Source: an uncultured Blautia sp.
Lineage (GTDB): Bacteria; Bacillota; Clostridia; Lachnospirales; Lachnospiraceae
NCBI GenBank assembly: GCA_934437695.1
Contig: CAKSAW010000064.1
Coordinates: forward strand, 1 to 6,397
Reading direction: 5' to 3'
Length of the DNA: 6,397 nucleotides
Below, in pieces: positions 6,118 to 6,397 of the stretch. The notes beneath the pieces were generated by a model. The model was not told the DNA's origin. It did not search any database and was given only the letters and a program-made list of their open reading frames with translations. A program made the translations under genes and the position numbers. The first letter of the stretch is position 1; each line of letters opens with the position of its first letter.

Positions 6118-6134
6118 CTATAATTAAATTATAG
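6118..6134. repeat. 17-bp palindrome containing two divergent -10 boxes
   Basis: CTATAATT, A, AATTATAG form a perfect dyad. It contains TATAAT on the plus strand (6119-6124), suitable for the acetyltransferase gene though its -35 (TAGATT at 6096-6101) is poor, and TATAAT on the minus strand (6133-6128) for the AraC operon. It may also be a regulator site, since it lies at the centre of the divergent gap. Confidence 0.6.
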
Positions 6135-6157
6135 CATCTGCAGAAGTAAAAAATCAA
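6128..6157 (-). promoter_or_regulatory. Promoter of the AraC-OLD operon
   Basis: On the minus strand, TTGATT (6157-6152), an 18-base spacer and a perfect -10 TATAAT (6133-6128) form a reasonable sigma-A promoter. The predicted start near 6121 leaves a leader of about 75 bases, in which I see no riboswitch or strong hairpin. Confidence 0.5.
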
Positions 6158-6221
6158 TCAGAGAGATATATGAAATCAGAAAAAAATCTTAAAAATATAA
6201 AATAAAAAAGGAGATACGACA

Positions 6222-6397
6222 ATGAATCAGAGAGAAAGAATGTTAAACGGGCTTCCATATAAGGCATGGTTAGATGGTCTGGAGGAAGACAGACAGGAAT
6301 GCAAGCAGAAAATCTATGAGTTTAACCAGCTGCCGCCATCCAGACAGAGTAAGGAAGCGCCTCAGATGATTAAGAATATTTTTGGAAAAACAGGCGA
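6222..6397 (+). CDS. Maltose/galactoside-type O-acetyltransferase, N-terminal part (runs off window)
   Basis: 58 codons are visible from ATG 6222, with AGGAG (6209-6213) 8 bases upstream. The start, MNQRERMLNGLPYKAWLDGL, and the later YEFNQLPPSRQ and MIKNIFGKTG match the helical maltose acetyltransferase (Mac) N-terminal domain seen in Maa and LacA-like enzymes. That domain leads into a left-handed beta-helix acyltransferase of about 185-210 residues. Such enzymes transfer acetyl from acetyl-CoA to sugar hydroxyls, usually as a cytoplasmic detoxification step. The hexapeptide repeat part lies outside the window, so this rests on the N-terminal domain alone. It is divergent from the AraC regulator gene, a common position for a regulator's target. 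Confidence 0.8.
   Translation, partial: MNQRERMLNGLPYKAWLDGLEEDRQECKQKIYEFNQLPPSRQSKEAPQMIKNIFGKTG

Overview
The window looks like a stretch of chromosome from a low-GC anaerobic Firmicute. A gut Clostridia of the Lachnospiraceae type fits best. This is inferred from base composition, strong AGGAGG-type ribosome binding sites, consensus sigma-A promoters, and gene types common in that group (a secreted serpin, a stand-alone MOSC protein, an AraC regulator with a cupin sensor, a dicarboxylate symporter with an extra N-terminal domain). No rRNA, tRNA, CRISPR array, insertion sequence or phage structural gene is visible.

Layout. Bases 1-986 (minus) hold the first 328 residues of a symporter of the dicarboxylate/amino acid:cation family; its 3' end lies outside the window. 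Bases 987-1332 are a divergent promoter region with two overlapping minus-strand promoters and one plus-strand promoter. They also hold a 54-codon plus-strand reading frame (1144-1308) interrupted by one in-frame TGA. It sits just upstream of a complete MOSC-domain gene (1333-1767, plus). A separate plus-strand gene follows (1940-3184): a secreted serpin with an intact inhibitory hinge and a predicted Met-Ser reactive bond. A hairpin at 3184-3233 lies between it and a convergent minus-strand pair.

The minus-strand pair is an AraC-family regulator (5052-6047, possibly starting at 6056) whose end overlaps by 26 bases the start of an OLD-family ATPase/TOPRIM nuclease (3224-5077). The two genes are almost certainly one translationally coupled operon. 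No UvrD-like helicase partner is present, so this is not a recognisable Gabija system. A divergent plus-strand gene at the right edge (6222 onward) begins a maltose/galactoside O-acetyltransferase.

How the genes relate. Apart from the regulator-nuclease operon and the small frame plus MOSC pair, these look like independent neighbours. The best candidates for something undescribed are the AraC-controlled single-gene OLD nuclease with a cysteine cluster in its ATPase half, the TGA-interrupted small conserved-looking frame before the MOSC gene, and the serpin with a cysteine next to its predicted scissile bond.
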